Assembly (NCBI GenBank): GCA_015999875.1
Contig: JAECRG010000001.1
Span: 297,330 to 361,329, forward strand
Reading direction: 5' to 3'
DNA: 64,000 nucleotides
Source: Candidatus Saccharimonadota bacterium
GTDB lineage: Bacteria; Patescibacteriota; Saccharimonadia; Saccharimonadales; Saccharimonadaceae
The translations under genes and the position numbers were made by a program. The number at the start of each line of letters is the position of its first letter. Position 1 is the first letter of the stretch. The notes beneath the pieces were generated by a model. It searched no databases. It was not told where the DNA came from and saw only the letters and a program-made list of their open reading frames with translations. Of the stretch, positions 23,704-33,596 are shown piece by piece.

Positions 23704-25935
23704 ATGCAAGAATACATCGAGGTTCAAGGAGCACGCGAAAACAATTTAAAAAATGTCAGCGTAAGAATTCCAAAACGTCAGATTACAATTTTTACAGGAG
23801 TGTCAGGCTCCGGTAAATCTTCGATCGTTTTCGATACTGTCGCCGCCGAAGCGCAGCGACTTCTTAACGAAACCTTCACCGCATTTGTAAGAAACTTCCT
23901 GCCAAAAGTATCTCAGCCAGACGCCGACGCCATCCGCAATCTCAATATGGCTGTAATCGTTGACCAAAAACGTCTTGGTGGCGGCTCAAGCTCGACTGTC
24001 GGTACCGCGACAGACATCGCACCAATTTTGCGAACATTATTTGCAAAGGGCGGACAACCCAACCTCGGCCATGGCTATATGTTTAGCTTCAATAACCGCG
24101 AAGGCATGTGTCCTACCTGTGATGGGCTAGGCCAAATTATCACACTTAATCTCGACAAAGCACTCGACTTCTCAAAATCTCTTAACGAAGGTGCTGTACT
24201 TCTTCCGGATGGAAAAGTGAATAGCTGGGGCTGGAAAGTTATCACAAAATCCGGACTATTCGACAACGATAAGAAAATAGCAGATTACTCCGAAGCAGAA
24301 ATGCACGATCTACTCCATGGCGAACCACTCAAAGTCGATGTCGGTGGCGGACTTAATATCAAGTTTGTTGGTCTAGTAGACGAATTCAGTCGTAAATATA
24401 TCAAGCGGGACCTCAAGACTCTTTCTGAACGTACTCAGAAAACAATCTTACCTTACATCACCGAAGGTAATTGTGAGTCGTGTCATGGCTCGCGCCTCAG
24501 TCAGCGAGCACTTGCCAGCAAAATTCACGGCCACAATATTGCAAAGTTTTCCGAAATGCAGATCGACGAGCTGCTCACGGCAATCAACGAAATCCAAGAA
24601 CCTTCTCTCAAACCAGTAATAGATGCGCTCAAGGAGCGGCTAACACACCTCATAGACATCGGCCTTGACTACTTAAGCCTAGATCGCGTAACAGACACGC
24701 TATCTGGCGGTGAGTCGCAACGCGTCAAGCTCGTAAAATACCTTAACGGCACACTAAATGACGTCATGTATATATTTGACGAGCCGAGCGTAGGACTACA
24801 CCCGCGCGACGTACATCGACTCAACGACCTACTCAAACAACTCCGCGACAACGGAAATACCGTGATCGTCGTCGAGCATGATCCAGATGTAATCAGAGTA
24901 GCGGATTACATTATCGACGTTGGTCCATACGCCGGCTCAAACGGTGGCATGATCGTGTTCGAAGGCTCATATCAAGACCTACTAAAAGCCAACACGCTAA
25001 CCGGGGAATATCTAAGCCAAAAACTTACGATCAAATCTGAACCGCGAAAAGCAAAAGGTGTCATACCAATCAAACATGCCGTCGTCAACAACTTGCAAGA
25101 TGTAAGTGTCGATATTCAATCGGGTATTTTAAATGTAGTTACCGGAGTAGCTGGCTCCGGTAAAAGCTCATTGATTAATCAGACGTTTGTAGATGAGCAT
25201 CCAGACGCAATCGTAATTGACCAGTCAGCGGTGGGCGTAAACAGCCGCTCCAACCCAGCGACATACACAGGCATCATGGATGTGGTACGCAAAGAGTTTG
25301 CCAGAGCAAACAGCGTCGATGCGTCTTTATTTAGCTTCAATTCAAAAGGTGGCTGCGAAAATTGCCAGGGCACCGGCTATGTCACTACAGATCTGGCGTT
25401 TCTAGACGAACAAAAGCAGGTCTGTGAAATATGCGAAGGTAAGCGTTTTAAAGAAGAAGTCTTGCAGTATACTTTACACGATAGAAGCATCACGGACGTC
25501 TTAGCTATGACAATTGCCGAAGCATTGGAATTCTTTGAAAATAAAGACATTAGTAAAAAACTCCAAGCAATGAACGATGTTGGGCTGAGCTACCTGTCCC
25601 TCGGCCAACCACTCAGTACCCTCAGCGGCGGTGAGTGTCAGCGCATAAAACTAGCCGGGGAACTGCATAAAAAAGGTAGTATCTACGTAATGGACGAGCC
25701 GACTACCGGTTTACACACTTCCGATATTCAGCATCTCCTTACTATCATCAATCGACTCGTCGATAGCGGTAATACAGTCGTGGTGATCGAGCATAACGTC
25801 GATGTAATACGTCAAGCAGACTGGATCATCGATATGGGACCCGAAGGTGGCAAGCGCGGCGGTCGCGTATTATTCGAGGGCGTACCCGCAGATTTGAAGA
25901 GTGCAAAAGAGTCACTAACCGCACAGTACATTTAA
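23704..25935 (+). CDS. UvrA-like ABC ATPase paralogue (UvrA2/DrrC type)
   Basis: This is a 743-residue tandem ATPase, shorter than UvrA (about 940). Walker A motifs are GVSGSGKSS (about 34) and GVAGSGKSS (about 483); signatures are LSGGESQRVKL and LSGGECQRIKL. Four CxxC pairs are present (CPTC, CESC, CENC, CEIC) for zinc modules. Such short UvrA homologues are linked to tolerance of DNA-binding drugs. TATGAT plus six bases precede the ATG. It leads a gene set with the YdeI-like and K+ channel genes. The true uvrA is at the right edge of the window. Confidence 0.9.
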   Translation: MQEYIEVQGARENNLKNVSVRIPKRQITIFTGVSGSGKSSIVFDTVAAEAQRLLNETFTAFVRNFLPKVSQPDADAIRNLNMAVIVDQKRLGGGSSSTVGTATDIAPILRTLFAKGGQPNLGHGYMFSFNNREGMCPTCDGLGQIITLNLDKALDFSKSLNEGAVLLPDGKVNSWGWKVITKSGLFDNDKKIADYSEAEMHDLLHGEPLKVDVGGGLNIKFVGLVDEFSRKYIKRDLKTLSERTQKTILPYITEGNCESCHGSRLSQRALASKIHGHNIAKFSEMQIDELLTAINEIQEPSLKPVIDALKERLTHLIDIGLDYLSLDRVTDTLSGGESQRVKLVKYLNGTLNDVMYIFDEPSVGLHPRDVHRLNDLLKQLRDNGNTVIVVEHDPDVIRVADYIIDVGPYAGSNGGMIVFEGSYQDLLKANTLTGEYLSQKLTIKSEPRKAKGVIPIKHAVVNNLQDVSVDIQSGILNVVTGVAGSGKSSLINQTFVDEHPDAIVIDQSAVGVNSRSNPATYTGIMDVVRKEFARANSVDASLFSFNSKGGCENCQGTGYVTTDLAFLDEQKQVCEICEGKRFKEEVLQYTLHDRSITDVLAMTIAEALEFFENKDISKKLQAMNDVGLSYLSLGQPLSTLSGGECQRIKLAGELHKKGSIYVMDEPTTGLHTSDIQHLLTIINRLVDSGNTVVVIEHNVDVIRQADWIIDMGPEGGKRGGRVLFEGVPADLKSAKESLTAQYI

Positions 25936-25937
25936 CC

Positions 25938-26516
25938 ATGGCTACATTGTTTGAAATTCCGATAATGACCTGCAAAGATGCGGCCACTTGGGAAACATGG
26001 GTTAGCCAGAACTACACCGATCAAAAAGGCGTATGGTTAAAAGTCGCTAAAAAGAATTCGGGTTTTGAATCCGTAAGCGTCCTAGAGGCTCTAGATGTAT
26101 GCCTTTGCTATGGATGGATTGATGGACAGCGCCGCGCATACGATAGCGAGTATTACCTACAAAAGTACACGCCGCGCCGCAAAAAGAGCCTGTGGTCTCA
26201 AGTAAACATCGGTAAGATAAAGAGGCTCACCGATGCTGGACGCATGAAAAAGCCTGGCATCGCAGCTGTCGAGGAAGCCAAGGCTGATGGACGCTGGGCG
26301 ATGGCCTACGCATCGCAGCGAGAAGCAACCGAGCCCGAAGATCTACTGCTGGCCCTCGAAGCAAGCACAAAAGCCAATGATTTCTATGCCACACTCACTC
26401 GTGCAGAAAAATACTCTGTCTTATGGAAATTAATGACCGCAAAAACGCCCCAGACACGAGCCACTCGATTACAAAAGATGATCGAGTGGCTCGAACGCGA
26501 ACAAGTGATACAATAG
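25938..26516 (+). CDS. YdeI/OmpD-associated family protein
   Basis: This is a 192-residue protein. GVWLKVAKKNSG, the DVCLCYGWIDGQRRAYD stretch and the RKKSLWSQVN segment are typical of the YdeI family, linked in enterics to tolerance of antimicrobial peptides. It begins two bases after the UvrA-like stop, so they are co-transcribed and could share a stress-resistance role. Confidence 0.88.
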   Translation: MATLFEIPIMTCKDAATWETWVSQNYTDQKGVWLKVAKKNSGFESVSVLEALDVCLCYGWIDGQRRAYDSEYYLQKYTPRRKKSLWSQVNIGKIKRLTDAGRMKKPGIAAVEEAKADGRWAMAYASQREATEPEDLLLALEASTKANDFYATLTRAEKYSVLWKLMTAKTPQTRATRLQKMIEWLEREQVIQ

Positions 26517-26524
26517 AGCCAACC

Positions 26525-27274
26525 ATGCCGCAAGTCACCTCCAAAAACCTACGCATACGATTCTTCGACTACAATTCGCCGGACCTAGATAAGTTCGGTA
26601 TTGTGCTTGCGCTCACGTTCGCGTTGCTTGTTATACTCCTACTTGTTGACTTGAGTGTTGATGCGATCGACCCCAGACTCTCATCCGTGGGTGTCGCTGT
26701 AGCCACTGCATCTGTACTCGCGTATTCTCTACGCGCATCCGGGGTAAGTCGACGTTACAGTGTCTTTATTGGTCTATTGCTGCTTATCGGTCTCGGTGCA
26801 ACTATTTTCACAGCCCTAATAAACATACTAGTGCCCCAAGTATCTGATCATATCCATCCCCAAAACCTTCAGCCGCTGTGGGTCATTGTGGCGGCTGTCA
26901 CACCTGTCGCAACCATATACCGTTTTCTTCAACACACGCAGGTCACGACCCGTACGCTAGCGGCTGCTATCTCCGCCTACTTACAAATCGCAATCGCGTT
27001 CACATTTACATTCCTACTCATAGACGATTATACCGGAGGGAGTTTCTTCGCTCAAACACAACCCTCTACCGACTATATGTACTTCAGTATTGTCACGATT
27101 TCCACCGTAGGCTACGGAGATCTTACGGCAGCGCACAGTGTTGGGCATGCATTTTCTGCGCTCGAAGCATTAATCGGACAAATTTACCTAGTCATCATCG
27201 TAGCCATGCTGGTAAGTATTTATACGACAACAAGAAAACCAATCGCAACCCACGCTAAAACGCCAAAAAGCTAA
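26525..27274 (+). CDS. Two-pore-helix potassium channel protein
   Basis: This is a 249-residue membrane protein with about six hydrophobic segments. The last pair flanks the selectivity filter TISTVGYGDL, the Ion_trans_2 signature for K+. No C-terminal RCK domain is present. It follows the YdeI-like gene by 8 bases, with TACAAT also near its start. Its stop overlaps the converging EamA gene by 4 bases. Confidence 0.9.
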   Translation: MPQVTSKNLRIRFFDYNSPDLDKFGIVLALTFALLVILLLVDLSVDAIDPRLSSVGVAVATASVLAYSLRASGVSRRYSVFIGLLLLIGLGATIFTALINILVPQVSDHIHPQNLQPLWVIVAAVTPVATIYRFLQHTQVTTRTLAAAISAYLQIAIAFTFTFLLIDDYTGGSFFAQTQPSTDYMYFSIVTISTVGYGDLTAAHSVGHAFSALEALIGQIYLVIIVAMLVSIYTTTRKPIATHAKTPKS

Positions 27275-28125
27275 AGCAACAAGATAACCACGCCTGCGAA
27301 GCATATAGTCGCAGCAAGAAGTTTACGAACCACACCGTGTCGCTCTGCAGATATGAACAGCAGCGCTAGCAATGTTGTCACGATAATACCCGTCTGGCGT
27401 AGTGGGGATATAATGGCAAGCGAACCTTCTTTGTAGGCATACAGCATCGTCAAACTACCTATCGCATAAAACCCTGCGAGAATGAGCAACTTCAAGAGCA
27501 ACGCTCGATCACGAAGGACAGCAGGAACCGCAACAATTGTCTTTGGTCGCACCAGAAACACTACTATCACTGGCAGCAAGAAGCTCACTGCCGCCCATGA
27601 AAGCGTATCTGTATGTCTACCCACGTATGCCCATGCAGTGATCGCTACACCAAAAAGCATTCCCGTAGCCATACCATATAGTACGCCTTGCTCTTTTAAA
27701 AATTGAGCTGGGCGCTTAACAAGCACTAACACTCCTCCGAATATCAGTATCGACCCTGCAATTTGCCACCATGTCAGGTGCTCGCGAAAAAATAGTATAC
27801 CAAACAACATCATCCAAATAGCATGGGTCGCAAAATAAACCGAGAACGTCGAAGCCTCAACTTTCTGTAGAGTTTTCGCATACACGATATGGCCGAGGCC
27901 ATACGCAACAGTCGAGATTAACACAAACACCCATACATCCATAATATTTGGCAAATTAAATCCAGCGATCAATGCAACAATCATCAGCAGGACACCTACC
28001 AACGCTTGAAATACCGCAGCATACGCATACGGATTGAGCTTGTTACCGTGCAAAAGAATGCGCTGGAGTATGATAGAAACTGACAGGCCAAATACACTAA
28101 TCGCAGTGAGGATTTGCCAGCTCAT
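27271..28125 (-). CDS. EamA/DMT-superfamily transporter
   Basis: This is a 284-residue protein with ten predicted transmembrane helices in two EamA repeats (FFREHLTWWQIAGSILIFGG and the C-terminal SPLRQTGIIVTTLLALLF). It should export or import small metabolites; substrate unknown. I chose ATG 28125, eight bases after the SDR stop; an in-frame start at 28149 overlaps that gene and is less likely. Confidence 0.88.
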   Translation of the reverse strand: MSWQILTAISVFGLSVSIILQRILLHGNKLNPYAYAAVFQALVGVLLMIVALIAGFNLPNIMDVWVFVLISTVAYGLGHIVYAKTLQKVEASTFSVYFATHAIWMMLFGILFFREHLTWWQIAGSILIFGGVLVLVKRPAQFLKEQGVLYGMATGMLFGVAITAWAYVGRHTDTLSWAAVSFLLPVIVVFLVRPKTIVAVPAVLRDRALLLKLLILAGFYAIGSLTMLYAYKEGSLAIISPLRQTGIIVTTLLALLFISAERHGVVRKLLAATICFAGVVILLL

Positions 28126-28133
28126 AGCGACCG

Positions 28134-29294
28134 CTATACCGCCGACCATCCGCCATCAGATGGAAGAATAGCGCCGTTGATGTTGACGCTATCGTCGCTC
28201 AGCAAAAATGTAATCGATGCCGCCAGTACGTCTGCCGTAGTAGGGGCCGGCATGACAGCTGATGCCACGCCAAAGCGATCGAGAAATAGCGGTGAGTCGA
28301 ATTTAGCTTCAATGTTTGTCGCTACACCGCCTGGTGCGACGGCATTCACGCGTATGCCGGTACCCGTGTAGGCAAAAGCGGAGCTTTTAGTTAGACCTAT
28401 CACTGCATGTTTAGATGCAGTGTACGCAGCGCCCGCAGCCGAACCGCGCAGACCAGCTTCTGACGTAATGTTAACGATTGATCCCGATTGCTGTGAAAGC
28501 ATCTTCGGCACGACTGCTCGCATAAGCTTCATGGTGCCCACGACATTAACATTCATGACACGACTCCAAACTTCGTCGCTCACCTCATGGACCGGCGTCA
28601 TATTGTCCATAATACCGGCGATATTTGCAAGTGCATCAACTTTCTCGCCAGCTGTTTGGATGATTTGAGCGACATTTTCATCACTTGCTATATCCCCCGC
28701 CACAACTTCGATATTCAGCTCAGGCAGAGATGATTTAAACTCTTCTAAGCGCTCAAGAGAAATGTCGACAGCAATCACTCGACCACCCTCGCGTGCGATT
28801 CGTGATGCAGTTGCACGGCCGATACCCGAACCCGCACCCGTAACAATAACTGTTTTACCCGAAAAACGATCTTCGGTAATCTTCTCAACCCACTCTGCAG
28901 CTTCTGCGACAGGTCGTGCTACTTCAACACTGCCCTTCGCCCCCACATCATCAAGATGCTCTCCGTCTCGTACGCTCGACGCCGCTGGATCTAGAGAAGC
29001 ACCCCCGGAAGAGGCCGGTCTGTCCGAATTTGCTTTTTGCACCATGTCAGCAATCATATCATCAGTCATCTTGCCACCACTCATGCCAGCTACACGTTTA
29101 AGCGGCCAACCCTTGACTGGCGTAAGTACCTTTTCGTTCTGGCCCGCTTCCGCCAACATATCACGAAAAATCTGCCCACCCACAGGATGGTCAAGCCATT
29201 CACGAATTGTCGAATCAGCACTCAAGGGTGCTTGAGTATCTGTGTCTTGTGGCTCGTTTGATGTTTGCGATTCGTCTCGATGGAAAAAGCCCAT
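28134..29294 (-). CDS. SDR oxidoreductase with unusual N-terminal extension
   Basis: This is a 386-residue protein. The C-terminal about 245 residues form a classical SDR: VTGAGSGIG (about 151), NIAG, ITSEAG and YTASK (active Tyr/Lys). The first 145 residues are extra. After a polar stretch there is a short conserved-looking unit (STIREWLDHPVGGQIFRDML and WPLKRVAGMSGGKMTDDM), then an Ala/Ser/Asp linker. I do not know this unit's role; it resembles small modules seen at the ends of some carbohydrate-active enzymes. AAAGGAG precedes the ATG. Confidence 0.85.
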   Translation of the reverse strand: MGFFHRDESQTSNEPQDTDTQAPLSADSTIREWLDHPVGGQIFRDMLAEAGQNEKVLTPVKGWPLKRVAGMSGGKMTDDMIADMVQKANSDRPASSGGASLDPAASSVRDGEHLDDVGAKGSVEVARPVAEAAEWVEKITEDRFSGKTVIVTGAGSGIGRATASRIAREGGRVIAVDISLERLEEFKSSLPELNIEVVAGDIASDENVAQIIQTAGEKVDALANIAGIMDNMTPVHEVSDEVWSRVMNVNVVGTMKLMRAVVPKMLSQQSGSIVNITSEAGLRGSAAGAAYTASKHAVIGLTKSSAFAYTGTGIRVNAVAPGGVATNIEAKFDSPLFLDRFGVASAVMPAPTTADVLAASITFLLSDDSVNINGAILPSDGGWSAV

Positions 29295-29384
29295 TGTTAA
29301 GCTCCTTTTTGTGTTGCTTGTTTATGCTTTTAGTATACACCTTACATATGCTTGAATATAGTGGCGCGGTATTGAAATGTCTCT

Positions 29385-30401
29385 TCAGGATCGAGCAGTC
29401 ATGATCAGCTCTGTAAGTAGCCTCTTATAAGACAATCCAGATTCAGTCCAGAGCCTTGGATACATACTGCTATCTGTAAAGCCAGGTAGTGTATTGATTT
29501 CATTAAAATACACGGCGCCTTCAGGTGTGAAGAAAAAGTCGACGCGAGATAAACCCGTACAGCCAAACTCACCGTAAAGTAGCGCTGCTTGGCGTCTAAC
29601 CTCGGATGAGGTGAGCTCCTCAAGTATCGCAGGTATTTCTATCCGCGACGTGCTAGCTACGTCATATTTATCTTCATAGCTGTAAAAATCCGCCCCTGGC
29701 ACTACTTCGCCCACCTGACTTACGCGGTGCATTGGCGGATTACCGAGCACCGCGACTTCAAGTTCACGCACGTCGAGCGATTTTTCAATCAATACAGTCG
29801 TATCTACAGCAAGCGCAGATTCTAGTGCATGGGTGAATTCCTCAAAATTATGCACTTTGTTTGCGCCAACCGAGCTACCTGCGCGAGATGGTTTTACGAA
29901 CATCGTATCACCAAGTTTCTGGCACAGCATCTCGTAGTCGGGCATATTTTCTCCTTGGCGATAGATCTCATACGGGACCACTGGCACACCGACCTCCGCG
30001 GCAATACGCTTAGCAGTGACTTTGTCCATTCCGAGCGCGCTGGATGTCATGTCGCACCCCACGAGAGAAATATGTAACAACTGAGCTAGGGCTTGCACGC
30101 TACCGTCTTCACCATTCTTGCCATGTAGGACAGGGAATAGCACATCCGGCCGAAGCTCGCGATCGCCAATCTTTAACTTGCTTTCTCCCAACACGGGGAA
30201 TACTCCCTGAAGTTTTGTTGGATTCTCATAGTCATCAAATTTTTCACACATAACCCAGCGGCCTTGCCGATCAATATAAAGCAGACTAGTATCAAACTTC
30301 TCTCCATCAATCGCTTCGTATATATTTTTTGCCGACAGTATAGACACGTCATGCTCGGTCGATTCTCCGCCAAATATCAGCACTACATTGAGTTTCGTCA
30401 T
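29385..30401 (-). CDS. ddl: D-alanine--D-alanine ligase
   Basis: This is a 338-residue ATP-grasp enzyme making the D-Ala-D-Ala dipeptide of peptidoglycan. Seen are LIFGGESTEHDVS at the N-terminus, HGKNGEDGSVQ (about 110), KPSRAGSSVGANKV and the metal-binding FNEINTLPGFT at the C-terminus. ATG 30401 lies 10 bases after the aminotransferase stop and is preferred to an ATG at 30440 inside that gene. Operon with the aminotransferase suggests amino-acid supply to wall synthesis. Confidence 0.96.
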   Translation of the reverse strand: MTKLNVVLIFGGESTEHDVSILSAKNIYEAIDGEKFDTSLLYIDRQGRWVMCEKFDDYENPTKLQGVFPVLGESKLKIGDRELRPDVLFPVLHGKNGEDGSVQALAQLLHISLVGCDMTSSALGMDKVTAKRIAAEVGVPVVPYEIYRQGENMPDYEMLCQKLGDTMFVKPSRAGSSVGANKVHNFEEFTHALESALAVDTTVLIEKSLDVRELEVAVLGNPPMHRVSQVGEVVPGADFYSYEDKYDVASTSRIEIPAILEELTSSEVRRQAALLYGEFGCTGLSRVDFFFTPEGAVYFNEINTLPGFTDSSMYPRLWTESGLSYKRLLTELIMTARS

Positions 30402-30411
30402 AATATCTACA

Positions 30412-31536
30412 CTACGCTGTTTCACGAAAATACTCCACAATCTTTTTCATGCCTATTTCAATGGCAGTATACTCTCGTCCAAAACAGAGCCGTAGGTACC
30501 CGGCTCCCGCCGCTCCAAAAGCGCTGCCGGGCACAACGACAACCCCTCGCTTTAGTAGGTCGTCTGCCACTTTTTTGTCCGATCTTCCATGCAAATTAAC
30601 AAAAAAGAAATATCCCGCAGAAGGCAGCTGGTATGATATCACGCTACTCAGCGTTCCTAAGTACCCTGACATCATTTTTCGTTTATGTCGCAACACAGCA
30701 AGATTGGTTTTAACTATTTCATGCTGCTTCTCAAGTGCCGCAACACCGGCATATTGCGATACTACAGATGTACAGTTGACTAACGTGTCGTGCACTTTTA
30801 GCAACGCATCGACCCGGCTACTGTCGGCTTGGATATATCCCACGCGCCAGCCTGTCATATTAAAGTCTTTTGAAAAACTCGTCACGCGAAGTATGTCTTT
30901 TTTATATTGCCGCGACTCAGCAAGAGAATAGTACTTCGTATCATATAGCATGTGTCGATAGACCTCATCTACTATGACAAGAGCACCCGCCTTCTGCGCT
31001 ATTTCAGCAATCGCCTCAAGTGTCTGCCTACTGTAACACGTCCCTGTTGGATTATTTGGGTTACTCAACAGTACCGCAGCAGTGCTCTCGTCTGTCAACG
31101 ACTCAAGTTGCCCCAAGTCTATATCCCACTCGCTTGACGGCACACAGGCAAGCTCAGATACAACACCCCCCGAAAGTGACACCGCGTTAAAATACGCGCT
31201 ATACGTCGGAGTTGGGATTATAACCTTTTTACGTAAATTTGTGACAGCAAAGTGCAACGCAACATTAATTGCTTCGATTGCTCCACTCGTAACAATTGTT
31301 TCATCTTCTGTATATGTCATACCTTCATTTGCCGTAGCTTGTGCTATTGTACTGCGAAGTAACACTATGCCTTGCGGATCTGAATATTGATCAACATTCT
31401 CTTGTCGCATTGCCGCCACTACACTATCATGAATGCACTTGTCCGCACCGCCTGCTGGGATACCCTGCCCAAGCGATATAATACTTGGGTCTTTTCTTGC
31501 TATACGCTCCATGTGTTTTATCATATCTATTTGCAT
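30412..31536 (-). CDS. Class I/II aminotransferase (PLP-dependent)
   Basis: This is a 374-residue fold-type I enzyme. SLGQGIPAGG near the start, LSNPNNPTGTC, VDEVYRHMLY and the PLP-binding lysine in SFSKDFNMTGWRVGY are all present. It belongs to the aspartate/alanine aminotransferase group; the exact amino acid is not clear. CATACT plus six bases precede the ATG. It is followed by ddl 10 bases later and divergent from a TrmB-like regulator, which may control the pair. Confidence 0.9.
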   Translation of the reverse strand: MQIDMIKHMERIARKDPSIISLGQGIPAGGADKCIHDSVVAAMRQENVDQYSDPQGIVLLRSTIAQATANEGMTYTEDETIVTSGAIEAINVALHFAVTNLRKKVIIPTPTYSAYFNAVSLSGGVVSELACVPSSEWDIDLGQLESLTDESTAAVLLSNPNNPTGTCYSRQTLEAIAEIAQKAGALVIVDEVYRHMLYDTKYYSLAESRQYKKDILRVTSFSKDFNMTGWRVGYIQADSSRVDALLKVHDTLVNCTSVVSQYAGVAALEKQHEIVKTNLAVLRHKRKMMSGYLGTLSSVISYQLPSAGYFFFVNLHGRSDKKVADDLLKRGVVVVPGSAFGAAGAGYLRLCFGREYTAIEIGMKKIVEYFRETA

Positions 31537-31647
31537 GCTATAAGTATGATCTTATCCAGAGATAGTGACAAATAATCAACATTTATCGATACACTACCAT
31601 CTGTTACTATAGATAGAGGTATAAGAATTATAATTTTATTGGAATTT

Positions 31648-32406
31648 ATGCAACAGATACTCCAATCTATACTGCTCGAACTTAACTGCAGCTCAAAAGA
31701 GATCAAACTATACACCGCATGCTTTGAGCTTGGGTCATCGAATATTACCACCCTTGCAAAAAAAGCAAAACTTCAGCGCTCAACTACCTATCTTATAGCG
31801 CAGCAACTTGTCGACAAACGATTACTATACTCAAACGGACAAACCTACAACACGAGGTACCTTGCCGCCCCACCCGATGCACTCGCTCGCTTGCTTGAAA
31901 GCAGGAAACGAGCCGTCGGCAAGGCTATACTAAAATTACAAGATCATACCGACAAACTCCTACTCGCATATGGATCATCCGATGTACTACCGCGTGTCAC
32001 TGCCCTTCAAGGCAGATCAGGTCTGGTTACGGCACTCGAGAAAATACTCTCGGCGCGCACAGAGATTCTACTCTGGACAAATCAGCGTTCAGAACGTAGC
32101 ATATTCAAACAAATCGATCATGACTATTTTGTACAAAGTCGTATCGAAAGACAGCTACCGATCCGCGTGTTAAGCGTCGATAATCCAGAAGGCCTACTGT
32201 TACTCGAGTCAGACGCTAACTCGTACCGTAAGTCGCGGATGCTCCCCCTGGAGACACAATTTTCCGCAGAGACATATATTTTTGATAATACCGTAATCAC
32301 AATAGATTTTACCGCAGAAGTTATTGTCATCATCATCGAAAATCCGTCGGTATATCACACTCATCAAGCAATCTTCGAAACAACCTGGAAATCATTAGAT
32401 AAATAA
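31648..32406 (+). CDS. TrmB-family transcriptional regulator
   Basis: This is a 252-residue protein: N-terminal winged helix (about 10-75: SSKEIKLYTACFELGSSNIT, KLQRSTTYLIAQQLVDKRLL), a coiled connector, then a PLD-like effector domain typical of TrmB regulators. ATG 31648 is preferred to TTG 31639. TATAAT lies 13 bases upstream. It stands between the divergent aminotransferase operon and rarA. Sugar sensing is known for some TrmB proteins; the ligand here is unknown. Confidence 0.75.
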   Translation: MQQILQSILLELNCSSKEIKLYTACFELGSSNITTLAKKAKLQRSTTYLIAQQLVDKRLLYSNGQTYNTRYLAAPPDALARLLESRKRAVGKAILKLQDHTDKLLLAYGSSDVLPRVTALQGRSGLVTALEKILSARTEILLWTNQRSERSIFKQIDHDYFVQSRIERQLPIRVLSVDNPEGLLLLESDANSYRKSRMLPLETQFSAETYIFDNTVITIDFTAEVIVIIIENPSVYHTHQAIFETTWKSLDK

Positions 32407-32423
32407 TCAGTTATACTAGTACC

Positions 32424-33596
32424 ATGGAGCGTGTACCACTGGCGGAGCGAATGCGACCGCAAACATTAGACGAAGTCATAGGACAACCACATCTACTTGG
32501 TGCCGGCGAGATACTCCGGCGTATCGTTAAGAACAAAGAGCCTGTGAGTCTGATTTTATGGGGACCACCCGGGAGCGGAAAGACAACACTTGCGCGCATC
32601 ATCGCACGAGAAGTCGAAGCAGAGTTCATTGAACTCTCGGCTGTGACAAGTGGCAAGAAAGATGTCGAAAAAGTTGTGGAACACGCCAAACAAAACTGGA
32701 ACTTGCAGCTTCGTACCATCCTCTTCGTAGATGAAATCCATCGATTCAACAAAGCGCAGCAAGACGCATTTTTGCCGCATGTCGAATCCGGCTTGATTAC
32801 CTTGATTGGCGCAACTACGGAAAACCCTAGTTTCGAAGTTATCACGCCACTACTGAGTCGTACTCGCGTACTTGTGCTTGAGCCGCTCGGCAAAGAAGAT
32901 GTCGTAATGATACTACATCACGCACTCAAAGCTGAAAAAAAGACCAAGCTAGTAACCCCTGCAGCAATAGACTATTTAGCTGAGCTATCTGGTGGTGACG
33001 CGAGAGTTGCTCTCGGAAACCTCGAGGTAGCGCTGGGATTTGGCGAGAAAAAAGTTACGCCAGATATTGTAAAGGCGGCTGCGCAGAAGCGAATTCCAGG
33101 CTACGACAAAAAGGGTGAAATGCATTATAACGTCATATCAGCATTCATCAAAAGCATGCGCGGTAGCGACGTCGAGGCAACCCTCTACTATCTTTCCCGC
33201 ATGATCGATGCAGGTGAAGACGCCAAGTTCATCGCTCGACGCATGGTAATATTTGCAAGCGAAGATATCGGGCTCGCAGGCAACGGCGCGCTAGGGCTTG
33301 CGCTAAGTGCGTTTCAGGCAGTAGAACGTGTCGGCATGCCAGAGAGTAACTATATTCTCTACCATGTCGCCACTGCACTCGCACGAAGTAATAAATCACG
33401 CGAAACTACCGAACTAATGCAACGCGCGAAAGATCTATCTAAACGCTACCCTGATTCACCCGTACCCCTACATCTGCGAAATGCTCCAACGAAACTCATG
33501 AAAGATCTTGGCTACACAAAAGGCTACGAATGGAAAGCTGACTTCAAACACAAAAAAGGATTTTTGCCAGACGACGTCGCAAAAGATACTACTTAG
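32424..33596 (+). CDS. rarA: Replication-associated recombination protein RarA (MgsA)
   Basis: This is a 390-residue AAA+ ATPase acting at stalled replication forks. Walker A is GPPGSGKTT (47-55), Walker B ILFVDEIHRFNK, sensor TLIGATTENPS, and the C-terminal MgsA domain has EDIGLAGNGALGLALSAFQA and LRNAPTKLMKDLGY. TATACT plus six bases precede the ATG (leaderless). Its stop overlaps the converging alpha-glucosidase gene by 4 bases. Length matches the family. Confidence 0.96.
   Translation: MERVPLAERMRPQTLDEVIGQPHLLGAGEILRRIVKNKEPVSLILWGPPGSGKTTLARIIAREVEAEFIELSAVTSGKKDVEKVVEHAKQNWNLQLRTILFVDEIHRFNKAQQDAFLPHVESGLITLIGATTENPSFEVITPLLSRTRVLVLEPLGKEDVVMILHHALKAEKKTKLVTPAAIDYLAELSGGDARVALGNLEVALGFGEKKVTPDIVKAAAQKRIPGYDKKGEMHYNVISAFIKSMRGSDVEATLYYLSRMIDAGEDAKFIARRMVIFASEDIGLAGNGALGLALSAFQAVERVGMPESNYILYHVATALARSNKSRETTELMQRAKDLSKRYPDSPVPLHLRNAPTKLMKDLGYTKGYEWKADFKHKKGFLPDDVAKDTT

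Noticed and set aside
28762-29235. 157-residue plus-strand open frame
   Set aside because: It lies fully inside the SDR gene on the other strand, is Pro/Ser/Thr-rich without motifs, and is a shadow of GC-skewed codons.
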